From positions 1 to 7,407 of the forward strand of contig CALITV010000137.1 of the NCBI GenBank assembly GCA_938048925.1: a DNA stretch of 7,407 nucleotides, written 5' to 3'. The notes under the pieces are model-generated. The model had not been told where the DNA came from and did not search any database. It saw nothing but the letters and a program-made list of their open reading frames with translations. Each line of letters begins with the position of its first letter. The stretch's first letter is position 1. A program made the translations under genes and the position numbers. This DNA is from an uncultured bacterium. Lineage in GTDB: Bacteria > UBP6 > UBA1177 > JAKLFG01. Shown here piece by piece: positions 1 through 6,604 of the stretch.

Positions 1-747
1 CCGATCGGCGACCCGCTCGGCATCACCTCGTTCCAGAACGGCGCGTGGCGTGAGCCCGATTATACCGGCGACTGGGCCTTCCGGACGCGCGGCGAACTCG
101 TCTTTCTCAACGAACGGCTCCAGAACGGTGATTACCTCGCGTGGTCGAGCAGCGACGATACCCTTACCGCCGAGCCGGTGACCGAGAACTTCTGGGGTCT
201 CGCGGCGGCAGTCGAGGCCGCGTTCCGCTGGAAGGATCTCCGGATATTCGGCCTTGCCTCGTGGCGATCGCTCTCGTTTCTCGTTTTCGATGCACCGGGT
301 CTCATCCCGTTTCAGACCTTTCCGCAGGGGGCGAAGATACGCGATGAATTGGCTGCGTCGCTTGCCCTCGACTATCGCTGGCAGGTGCTCTGGTTCGGCT
401 TCTCGACCGGCATCAAACAGCCCGCCTCCTATCGCGCCCCCGGTAGTGAGCGGACGACCGTCGTCAAGGACCGGCTCGTCGCCAACACCAAAAAGGTCTT
501 TACCGCGCGTAACCGCGAAGACCTTCCCGACGGCGCCCGTCCGCTCAACATCGCCTTCTGGAGTTTCATGGTAAAGGCACACCTCACGCCGGCGATCGCC
601 GCAGGCGCACAACTGTCGTTCACCAAAGACGCGAACCGCTCGAAGCCGGTGCCCGACCCCGACACTGGTGCCAATGTCCTTTTCTGGGACGATGAGAAGA
701 CCCGCAACATTCTTTCGTTTTTCGTGAGTCTCGAGGGAAGATTTTGA
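1..747 (+). CDS. C-terminal part of a probable outer-membrane beta-barrel protein (5' end outside window)
   Basis: The frame is open from the first base to the TGA at 745-747, giving 248 visible residues and no start, so the gene begins upstream. The protein has no long hydrophobic helix. It consists of stretches with alternating polar and hydrophobic or aromatic residues (for example around bases 205-300 and 385-420) separated by polar, Asp/Pro-rich loops, which is the look of a transmembrane beta-barrel. The last strand, ILSFFVSLEGRF, ends in Phe after alternating hydrophobics, matching the C-terminal signal recognised by the BAM assembly machinery. I infer location in the outer membrane. 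The family is not recognised; a porin, an alginate-export-like channel or an uncharacterised surface protein are all possible. Codon use resembles the downstream genes. A GTG at 178 could be mistaken for the start, but the coding frame clearly continues upstream of it. Confidence 0.75.
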   Translation, partial: PIGDPLGITSFQNGAWREPDYTGDWAFRTRGELVFLNERLQNGDYLAWSSSDDTLTAEPVTENFWGLAAAVEAAFRWKDLRIFGLASWRSLSFLVFDAPGLIPFQTFPQGAKIRDELAASLALDYRWQVLWFGFSTGIKQPASYRAPGSERTTVVKDRLVANTKKVFTARNREDLPDGARPLNIAFWSFMVKAHLTPAIAAGAQLSFTKDANRSKPVPDPDTGANVLFWDDEKTRNILSFFVSLEGRF

Positions 748-860
748 GAGTTCGGACGGTTGTGGGGGAATGCGGCCTTTTCTTGTGCACACCTGCCTCT
801 CGCCATCGTAACAGGAAGCCCTGCGGCGTACTCTTGAGCGAGAATTCTTTGTCGTTTTTC

Positions 861-888
861 TTGAAAGAAGTTCGGTAACGCATACAAT
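861..888 (+). promoter_or_regulatory. sigma70-like promoter for the CHASE2-like gene
   Basis: TTGAAA at 861-866 and TACAAT at 883-888 are separated by 16 bases. Each hexamer differs from the consensus (TTGACA, TATAAT) at one position. The surroundings are AT-rich compared with the coding regions. Transcription would begin near 895, leaving a leader of about 20 bases before the GTG at 915. The rest of the gap from 748 to 860 shows no open frame of note and no convincing terminator hairpin with a T-run for the upstream barrel gene. Confidence 0.55.
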
Positions 889-914
889 CCATTCTGTTTT
901 TCGGGAAAAAAACC

Positions 915-1805
915 GTGACGCAATCGAATCTCATAAAAGGTATTGTTGTTGGTGCCGGAGTGTTGCTGGGCCTTCTTTTCTCAAAAACACCGTTTGCCGA
1001 AAAACTGGATTTTCTCTTTTTCGACTTCGCTCAGCGTAATGTCCCGGTAGACGGCGATCCGCACAGTGTTGTCGTAGCACTCGACGAGCAGACATTCGAG
1101 ACCTTTGGTTGGCCGCTCGGTAAAGATGTTTACGCGGCGCTTACCGTGGTGCTCCATGAGGCGGGGGCCAAAAAAGTGGGCCTCGACCTCTTCTTCACCG
1201 ATCGTTTCGAGAGTTATCTCGAAGAAGAGGGGACTCGCGAATCGGCGCAGAGGAAGGAGGAACTCCTCGGATCGGCAGTTGCGGCGACCGATCCAACGAT
1301 TAAGGATGTCGGCTCGACGCCGCAGGCCGGCAACGAACCGCTCGTGATGGTTCATGTGAACCGTATCGAAGCGCTCGATCGTGGCATCACCGTCGTACCG
1401 GTGCCACGCTGGATCGGATGGGCCGCGGCAACATTCGTTTCTTTCGTTGCCGAGATATTCTTCCGGCGGGTCATACCGCTCCTTGCTGCCGCGTTCCTCT
1501 GTGCCGTCGCCTCGTTTGTAGCAGTGTTTTTCCTCTATACGAAGGTGTTTTTCTTCCTGCCGGTTTCGAGCGTGCTTTTCCCGTCGTTTTTTGTCCTCGG
1601 GTTCGCCGCCGACGAGGCGACCGACGAGGCGAAGATGCGCCGGGCGCTCGACGAGATTCTCAAAAAGGCGCGCGAACGGGTCAAGGAGAAGGCGAAGGAC
1701 GGCGCCGACAAAGTGAAGACGGCCCATGTCGCCGGCAGAAAGGCCGATGAGGTAGTCGCAAAGCCGGAACTGTTCAAACTCCTCTTCTGGGACGAGGTGC
1801 GTTAG
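915..1805 (+). CDS. Short CHASE2-like membrane sensor protein without an output domain
   Basis: 296 residues. A single N-terminal membrane helix (about residues 6-23) leads into a segment typical of the start of CHASE2 extracytoplasmic sensor domains: DFLFFDFAQR (32-41), then a strand with VVVALDEQTFETFGWPLG (52-69), then KKVGLDLFFTD (86-96). A second CHASE2-like piece follows at 131-150, with STP and VMVHVN resembling the D-TP-vHaN end of the domain. Three further helices lie at about 166-183, 186-208 and 211-231, the arrangement known for CHASE2. The central part of the domain is missing, and the linker at 97-130 is polar. After the last helix comes a charged Lys/Glu/Ala-rich helical tail (233-282), where a cyclase, GGDEF or kinase domain would normally start, ending in a short hydrophobic patch, FKLLFWDEVR. 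The GTG start was chosen because the N-terminal helix begins just after it; its ribosome site is weak. The ligand and output are unknown. CHASE2 assignment is by pattern recognition only. Confidence 0.72.
   Translation: MTQSNLIKGIVVGAGVLLGLLFSKTPFAEKLDFLFFDFAQRNVPVDGDPHSVVVALDEQTFETFGWPLGKDVYAALTVVLHEAGAKKVGLDLFFTDRFESYLEEEGTRESAQRKEELLGSAVAATDPTIKDVGSTPQAGNEPLVMVHVNRIEALDRGITVVPVPRWIGWAAATFVSFVAEIFFRRVIPLLAAAFLCAVASFVAVFFLYTKVFFFLPVSSVLFPSFFVLGFAADEATDEAKMRRALDEILKKARERVKEKAKDGADKVKTAHVAGRKADEVVAKPELFKLLFWDEVR
1609..1632 (+). repeat. Perfect 12-base tandem duplication inside the CHASE2-like gene
   Basis: The unit CCGACGAGGCGA occurs twice back to back (1609-1620 and 1621-1632). It stays in frame and gives the repeated residues ADEATDEA right after the last membrane helix. 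It looks like a small slippage duplication lengthening the start of the cytoplasmic tail. Confidence 0.7.
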
Positions 1806-2953
1806 CGCTCGAGCGCGGCGCTTCCCATTTCTATCTTTTGGGAAATCTGTGCGGCAACGAGGGCGAGTCCATTTTCGTTCCAATGAATGTCATCGGGAAA
1901 GAAATAGCGGGAAATCACTTCGGAGGGAGGAATCTCATTGATAAACAGCGGGAAAAGGTCTATGAACTCGATGCCCCGTTCCTCACAGAATTTTTGCCAC
2001 ACCTCTTGCTGGCGCGAGGGAAGTTCTCGACGTTCTATCTGAGTGCGCCACGGGTGAACCGAGATATGAAATCGGATGCCGTGATCGGCGAAAATCTTCG
2101 CTAATCGGTCGGTGTAATCGAGCGCTAACGAGAGCCCCTCTTTTCCCCATCGTTCGAATTCGTGCTCATCGAAAGTCCACAAGGGTCGAACCCGATAGTA
2201 TTCTCCAAGATTGCCCCAAAACGGGGAAAACTCCGAGCGAGGATTTTCCGTGAGGGGCCCGAAACGGTCCCAGAGCGTCCGGAAAAGGAAGGTATGTTGA
2301 TAGAAAAGAAGGCGCGCCTTTTCCACGAACGCGAACGGCGGATCGTTGTCGGACACAAAGTAGGCATACACGATCTCGTCTTGGATATCGCCGATATCGA
2401 GGAGCAGATAGACATCGTCGGCAAAGAAGCCCTGTTCGACAAGGTGTTTGAATCGCAGATAGTAGAGCTTCGGGGAATAAGAAACGGTGCCGGCGTTCAA
2501 AATCTCGATACCCCGCGGCCCCAGATGCCGCGCAATGATACCCGGGATTGTTTTTTCGTAAGGATACCCAACCCCTTCGACGAATGAATCACCGGCGATG
2601 ACGATCCGTTTTCCGGGCGCCTTCAGTGGCACGGTGCGCGGTTTTTCGTCCAGCATGCCCAGTGAGTTGGTCGCTACGCGATAGGGGGCACCGAAGCCCC
2701 AGCGGGTCACCCGTTCCTCGGAGGGCTTGAGGCCATGGTGATAGATGGGGCTGTCGCACCGGAACAGATTGTCGTTCACCGTGGACAAGGCGGCGGCGAG
2801 TACATCGAAGATCGCGAAAAAGAGCAGAATAACGATGACATTGAACAGAACGAGTTTCCGTGTCGGCGTCGTTCCAATGCGGCGGAAAAGAAAAAGAATA
2901 AGGACCGCGGACAGCGTTAGCGGATGGACCGCCCCAGCAAGCACATATTCCAT
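1802..2953 (-). CDS. Membrane-anchored SGNH/GDSL-type hydrolase or acyltransferase
   Basis: 383 residues when started at the ATG at 2953. Two N-terminal membrane helices (about 5-23 and 33-56) are followed by a large soluble domain, probably outside the cytoplasm. SGNH hydrolase blocks are visible: block I IAGDSFVEG with nucleophile Ser123, block II ILNAGTVSYSP with Gly155, and block V DDIHWNENG with the Asp354/His357 pair. The block III region reads DIGDIQDE (186-193), with Gln where the oxyanion Asn of the usual GxND is expected. Family members cleave or transfer acyl esters, and membrane-anchored ones often modify cell-envelope glycans; the substrate here is unknown. The start at 2953 is preferred over an in-frame GTG at 2995 because GGAG (plus-strand 2960-2963) lies 6 bases upstream of it, while the GTG has no such site. 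The stop overlaps that of the converging CHASE2-like gene, and the gene is divergent from the aroB operon. Confidence 0.85.
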   Translation of the reverse strand: MEYVLAGAVHPLTLSAVLILFLFRRIGTTPTRKLVLFNVIVILLFFAIFDVLAAALSTVNDNLFRCDSPIYHHGLKPSEERVTRWGFGAPYRVATNSLGMLDEKPRTVPLKAPGKRIVIAGDSFVEGVGYPYEKTIPGIIARHLGPRGIEILNAGTVSYSPKLYYLRFKHLVEQGFFADDVYLLLDIGDIQDEIVYAYFVSDNDPPFAFVEKARLLFYQHTFLFRTLWDRFGPLTENPRSEFSPFWGNLGEYYRVRPLWTFDEHEFERWGKEGLSLALDYTDRLAKIFADHGIRFHISVHPWRTQIERRELPSRQQEVWQKFCEERGIEFIDLFPLFINEIPPSEVISRYFFPDDIHWNENGLALVAAQISQKIEMGSAALER

Positions 2954-3066
2954 TCGGTGCTCCGCGTCGAGTGTTCCGAGACCTCTTTTTGGCACAAATC
3001 TTTTGATTTTTCAAGCAAACATCGGTAATGTTGTCCCATCGGCGAACGGGTCGTGCGGAGGTTCCG
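2954..3066. promoter_or_regulatory. Divergent intergenic region between SGNH hydrolase and aroB operon
   Basis: These 113 bases must hold the signals for both divergent genes. An AT-rich patch at about 2982-3019 contains two overlapping short inverted repeats: AAATC-TTTT-GATTT (2996-3009) and TTGA-TTTT-TCAA (3003-3014). They could be operator half-sites or simply AT-rich promoter DNA. A weak plus-strand pair, TTGATT (3004-3009) and TAATGT (3026-3031) spaced by 16 bases, could drive aroB. I see no clearly good -10 box on the minus strand. Ribosome sites flank the region: GGAG for the hydrolase (minus strand, 2960-2963) and GGAGG for aroB (3057-3061). Confidence 0.4.
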
Positions 3067-4092
3067 ATGACGCTCATGACATTTCCCCATCGGGACGGTG
3101 TCACCGAGGTGCACTGTGGTGTACCGTTCAGCGCGCTTCTGTCTTCCTTCGACAGGCGGCGGACGGTCGTCGTCACCGATACCACCGTGGGCCGGCTCTA
3201 TGAACGGCAATTCGATGGATTCCCAGTGGTGACGATCGGCGAGGGAGAGACGGGCAAGACGCTTGCCACCGTGGAAGACATCTGTCGCTCTTTCTTGGAA
3301 CGGGAGGTTGACCGCTCGTGGACGGCGCTCGCCGTCGGCGGCGGTATCGTCTGCGACATCGCCGCCTTTGCGGCCGCTCTCTGGATGCGCGGTATTCACT
3401 GCGTTCTCGTACCGACGACGCTCCTCGCGATGGTTGACGCCGCTATCGGCGGTAAGAACGGCGTCAATTTCGACCGGTACAAAAACCTCGTCGGAACCGT
3501 TCGTCAGCCAGAAAAGATCATCGTGGATGCAGGCTTTTTGAAGACTCTGCCGCGCCGTGAAATGTTGTGCGGCTTTGCCGAAATCATCAAGCACGGGCTC
3601 ATCGCTGATGCCGCCTACTTCGCGGAGGTCGAACGAACGATCGGGGAGGAGCTCTCGCCCGAAACGCTCATCGCCCGTTCGATCGAGATAAAGATGGCCG
3701 TCGTTTCGCAGGATGAGACCGAACGAGGGATCCGCCGCATCCTCAACTTTGGTCATACGATAGGCCACGCCATCGAGAAACTTGACCCTTCGCGGCGTCA
3801 CGGAGAGGCGATCGCCGTCGGCATGGCGCTCGCGGCGGAACTTTCGTGGCGCTACAACTATCTTTCTGCAGGAGAGGTATCGCGAATTCACGCGCTTCTG
3901 CTTCGGGCAGGTTTGCCGGTCAAGACTTCGCTGGCGGTGGGCGATCTTATGCGGTCCATCCGGCTGGATAAAAAGCGGCGTGGCGAGGCGATGGCCTTCA
4001 TTCTGCTCGAACAGATCGGAAAAGCGAAGGTGGTCGAGATTCCGCTCCGCGAATTGGAGGATGCCCTTGCGGTGGTGTGTGAGCGTCGGTGA
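3067..4092 (+). CDS. aroB: 3-dehydroquinate synthase
   Basis: 341 residues, close to the usual 340-370. This cytosolic enzyme converts DAHP to 3-dehydroquinate with NAD and a divalent metal, the second step of the shikimate pathway to aromatic amino acids. Visible motifs in order: the NAD loop VGGGIVCDIAAF (GGG at 91-93), RGIHCVLVPTTLLAMVD followed by IGGKNGVN, KNLVG, LKTLPRRE, then GFAEIIKHG with metal ligand Glu172, KMAVVSQDE, LNFGHTIGHAIE with His230, RRHGEAIAVGM with His245, and LDKKRRGE near the C terminus. The start at 3067 follows GGAGG (3057-3061) by 5 bases; the longer frame from an ATG at 3028 lacks a ribosome site and adds residues not typical of the family. The NAD loop has Cys and Ala where most AroB proteins have Gly (GDxxGF). 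It is first in an operon with aroD, asnB and a gtrA-family gene. Confidence 0.95.
   Translation: MTLMTFPHRDGVTEVHCGVPFSALLSSFDRRRTVVVTDTTVGRLYERQFDGFPVVTIGEGETGKTLATVEDICRSFLEREVDRSWTALAVGGGIVCDIAAFAAALWMRGIHCVLVPTTLLAMVDAAIGGKNGVNFDRYKNLVGTVRQPEKIIVDAGFLKTLPRREMLCGFAEIIKHGLIADAAYFAEVERTIGEELSPETLIARSIEIKMAVVSQDETERGIRRILNFGHTIGHAIEKLDPSRRHGEAIAVGMALAAELSWRYNYLSAGEVSRIHALLLRAGLPVKTSLAVGDLMRSIRLDKKRRGEAMAFILLEQIGKAKVVEIPLRELEDALAVVCERR
4056..4060 (+). promoter_or_regulatory. Ribosome binding site for aroD inside the aroB coding region
   Basis: GGAGG lies directly before an ATG at 4061 (0-base spacing) and 6 bases before a TTG at 4067 in the same frame. The spacing favours initiation at the TTG. 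Because it lies within the last codons of aroB, translation of the two genes is probably coupled. Confidence 0.55.
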
Positions 4093-4729
4093 GCCAACGG
4101 TGGCCCAATGCCGGAGGGTTTTGCGGCGCACCCCTTTTGCCGAGGTGCGGCTCGATCTCATCGAGGACATATCGCCTGCCGCCCTACCGATCCTCTTTCG
4201 CCGGGATAAAGAGCGGATTGCGACCTGCCGCACCGGACGCTTCAGCGATGCAGAGCGGCTTGCCCTTCTTGCACGGGCGGCCGAGTCGGGAGCCGCGTAT
4301 CTCGATCTCGATCTCGAGAGTGATTTGAAGCGAGGACAAAGTCTGTTTTCTCTTCGGTTGCTCCCCTTCGCGGAGAAACAGGGATGTCGCCTCATCGCCT
4401 CGCGTCATTTTTTCGACCGGATGCCGAGCGATCGGGTGCTTTTTTCCACGGTTCGACATCTTGCGACCTTCGAGCCGGCCTTCATCAAAATCGCAGCGCG
4501 CACCGAGACCGAGCACGAGGCAGCACGACTCCTTGCTCTGCTCACGCTCGATGAGCGCATTGTTCCGGTCCCTATGGGAGAGTGGGGAGTGGCGGGAAGA
4601 ACCGCCGCGCTCCTGCTCGGTGCCCCGTTTACCTATGTCGCCCCCAGCGGTTGCCGGCCGACGGCATCGGGACAACCATCCGAAAAGATAATGAAAAAAC
4701 TTCTTCGGGCCTTTGAATATCGAGGCTGA
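4067..4729 (+). CDS. aroD: Type I 3-dehydroquinate dehydratase, short form
   Basis: About 220 residues; type I enzymes usually have 220-255. It dehydrates 3-dehydroquinate to 3-dehydroshikimate through a Schiff-base lysine, using the AroB product. In order: the first strand WCVSVG (3-8), AEVRLDLIED with substrate-contact Glu26 and Arg28, IATCR with Arg55, YLDLDLES, ASRHFF with catalytic His114, FIKIAA with Schiff-base Lys141, PMGEWGVAGR with Arg178, and TASGQ with Gln203. The His-to-Lys spacing of 27 equals that of E. coli AroD. The Glu-Gly-Gly loop that normally follows the Arg (Glu86 in E. coli) is not seen; the stretch reads CRTGRFSDAE. The start is uncertain: TTG at 4067 has a well-spaced GGAGG, ATG at 4061 does not, and the GTGs at 4079 and 4100 would cut into or remove the first beta strand. 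The gene overlaps aroB by 26 bases (32 if ATG 4061 is used). Confidence 0.9.
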   Translation: MRWCVSVGEPTVAQCRRVLRRTPFAEVRLDLIEDISPAALPILFRRDKERIATCRTGRFSDAERLALLARAAESGAAYLDLDLESDLKRGQSLFSLRLLPFAEKQGCRLIASRHFFDRMPSDRVLFSTVRHLATFEPAFIKIAARTETEHEAARLLALLTLDERIVPVPMGEWGVAGRTAALLLGAPFTYVAPSGCRPTASGQPSEKIMKKLLRAFEYRG

Positions 4730-4744
4730 GAGGCGCGGAAAACC

Positions 4745-6604
4745 GTGTGCGGCATAACCGGATTTGCGGGGAACGGAACACGCGACGACATTCGCCGCAT
4801 GACCGACGCCCTTGCCCATCGCGGACCCGACGCCGACGGATTCTGGCACGATCCCTCTGCGGGAGTCTTTCTCGGACATCGGAGGCTTTCGATCCTTGAT
4901 CTCTCCGGCGGTGCCCAACCGATGCGGGCGAGCGATGGCGATCTTGTCGTCATCTTCAATGGAGAGATTTACAACCATCTCGACCTCAGAAAGGATCTCG
5001 AGCGCGAAGGGGCGGTGTTTGTCACCGACCACGCCGACACCGAGGTGCTCCTGCACGCCTATCGGCACTGGGGCGATGATTTTGTGAACAACCTCAATGG
5101 CATGTGGGCCTTTGCGCTCTATGACCGGTCACGGAAACGACTGCTGCTTTCGCGCGATCGTTTTGGAAAAAAGCCGCTTTTTTACACGCATCAAGGCGAT
5201 ACCTTCGCCTTTGCGTCGGAACTTTCGGCATTGCGTTGCCACGGTGCTCTCCACTTTTCGCTGAGTGAAAAAGGACTCAAGAAATACTTTGCCTACGGCT
5301 ACATACCGGCGCCGCATACCGTATTCAGCGAGGTTTCGAAATTACCCGGGGGACACAGTCTCTCGTTCGATCTCACCATGGGAGAACTGCGGGTATGGCG
5401 TTACTGGGAGTTCGAGATAGAGCCTTTTGAAGAACTCCCTCATAACGCAGAAGAAATCTGGTGCGAGCAGATTCGGGAACTCTTGGGTGCGGCGGTAAAG
5501 CGACGCCTCATGAGCGATGTGCCCCTCGGTGTTTTCCTGAGCGGCGGTATTGACTCATCGGCGGTGACCGCCTACGCGGTGCGCCATGCGGGGGCCGAAC
5601 GGATGAAGACCTTCTGTATCGGGTTTGCCGAAAATGATTTCGACGAATCGCGATATGCAGACAAGGTTTCAAAACTATTAGGGACTTCTCACCACGAAGA
5701 GGTGCTTTCGCTCGAAATAGCGAGCGGTCTTGTTCCCGAGATTGCCCGGCGTCTCGACGAGCCGATGGGCGATCCTTCCCTTTTGCCGACATTCCTCCTA
5801 TCACGGCATACCCGCCGTGCGGTAACCGTGGCTTTGGGGGGCGACGGCGGCGATGAACTGTTTGCCGGTTACGACCCGTTCCGCGCCCTTGCCGTCTCAC
5901 AGGTGTACCAGCGTATCATGCCGAAACCACTGCATAAAGCAGTTAGCCTGTTTGCCTCGATACTACCGGTGTCGCACCGCTACATGAGCCTCGATTTCAG
6001 GATAAAGCGAACACTGCGGGGGCTTGATTATCCTCCACACCTCTGGCCGGCCATCTGGATGTCCACCCTTCTTCCTCGGCAACTTACCGAACTTTTCGGA
6101 ACGCCGACCGATATCGAAGATCTCTACGCGGAGGCTGTCACCGCGTGGGACCGGTGCCGCTCGAACAATGTCGTAGACAAGGTCCTCTGTTTCTTCACGA
6201 AACTCTATCTCCAAGACGATATCCTCGTCAAAGCCGATCGGGCAAGTATGATGGTCTCGCTCGAGGTGCGGGCTCCCTTTCTCGACATTGATCTCGTCAA
6301 TCTCGTCCGTCGGATACCGGCCTCTTACAAGTTGCGCGGTAACACCACGAAATACCTCCTCAAAAAGGCACTCGAGCCAGTGCTCCCACGGGAGATACTC
6401 TATCGAAAGAAGAAAGGGTTCGGCGTTCCGGTCGGTCGGTGGCTCAAGGAGCGGCGAATAGTGGTGACGCAGGCCGAGATGGCGCGCACCGGCCTCAACA
6501 TGGCCGTCATGAACCGTCTCTACGACGAGCATATCGCGGGCAAGAGCGATCACCGCCTGTTTCTCTGGAACCTCAAGGTGTTGGGTAGTTGGTTGGAAAC
6601 CTAG
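4745..6604 (+). CDS. asnB: Asparagine synthase (glutamine-hydrolysing), AsnB type
   Basis: 619 residues, typical for bacterial AsnB. The N-terminal class II glutaminase domain (about 1-200) has nucleophile Cys2 (CGITGF), HRGPDADG (25-32), LGHRRLSILD, FNGEIYNHLD (71-80), the HADTE stretch (96-100), GMWAFALYD and SRDRFGKKPLFY (136-147). Ammonia then passes to the synthase domain, with the ATP-pyrophosphatase loop SGGIDSS (266-272), ALGGDGGDELFAGY (363-376), KADRASMM, SLEVRAPFLD (505-514) and KKGFGVPVGRWLKE. The family forms asparagine from aspartate, glutamine and ATP; relatives in surface-polysaccharide or natural-product clusters amidate other carboxylates. The GTG start is fixed because Cys2 must follow the initiator; the nearest purine-rich site, AGAGG (4729-4733), is rather far at 11 bases. 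It follows aroD by 15 bases, and its stop directly abuts the next ATG. Confidence 0.95.
   Translation: MCGITGFAGNGTRDDIRRMTDALAHRGPDADGFWHDPSAGVFLGHRRLSILDLSGGAQPMRASDGDLVVIFNGEIYNHLDLRKDLEREGAVFVTDHADTEVLLHAYRHWGDDFVNNLNGMWAFALYDRSRKRLLLSRDRFGKKPLFYTHQGDTFAFASELSALRCHGALHFSLSEKGLKKYFAYGYIPAPHTVFSEVSKLPGGHSLSFDLTMGELRVWRYWEFEIEPFEELPHNAEEIWCEQIRELLGAAVKRRLMSDVPLGVFLSGGIDSSAVTAYAVRHAGAERMKTFCIGFAENDFDESRYADKVSKLLGTSHHEEVLSLEIASGLVPEIARRLDEPMGDPSLLPTFLLSRHTRRAVTVALGGDGGDELFAGYDPFRALAVSQVYQRIMPKPLHKAVSLFASILPVSHRYMSLDFRIKRTLRGLDYPPHLWPAIWMSTLLPRQLTELFGTPTDIEDLYAEAVTAWDRCRSNNVVDKVLCFFTKLYLQDDILVKADRASMMVSLEVRAPFLDIDLVNLVRRIPASYKLRGNTTKYLLKKALEPVLPREILYRKKKGFGVPVGRWLKERRIVVTQAEMARTGLNMAVMNRLYDEHIAGKSDHRLFLWNLKVLGSWLET

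Noticed and set aside
748..860. Possible terminator after the barrel gene
   Set aside because: Only short stems (for example CAGG/CCTG, or TCTCGC with GCGAGA about 40 bases apart) are present, with no adjacent T-run.
429..934. Minus-strand open frames of 104 and 164 residues spanning the end of the barrel gene and the following gap
   Set aside because: Basic, low-complexity translations with no ribosome site. They mostly mirror the barrel gene and run through the promoter region.
981..1883. 300-residue open frame on the minus strand under the CHASE2-like gene
   Set aside because: It has no hydrophobic or domain pattern, while the plus strand shows membrane helices, a promoter and CHASE2-like motifs.
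3028..3066. ATG at 3028 as the aroB start
   Set aside because: There is no ribosome site before it, and the ATG at 3067 has a well-spaced GGAGG. The extra 13 residues are not typical of AroB.
4301..4318. Near-perfect hexamer repeat CTCGAT in aroD
   Set aside because: It encodes the conserved beta strand YLDLDLES of type I dehydroquinases and reflects codon preference rather than a functional repeat.
2917..4395. 492-residue open frame on the minus strand across aroB and the start of aroD
   Set aside because: It is antisense to genes with unmistakable AroB and AroD motifs. Its translation is rich in Arg, Ser and charged residues with no family pattern. Long antisense open frames are expected in GC-rich genes with biased codon use.
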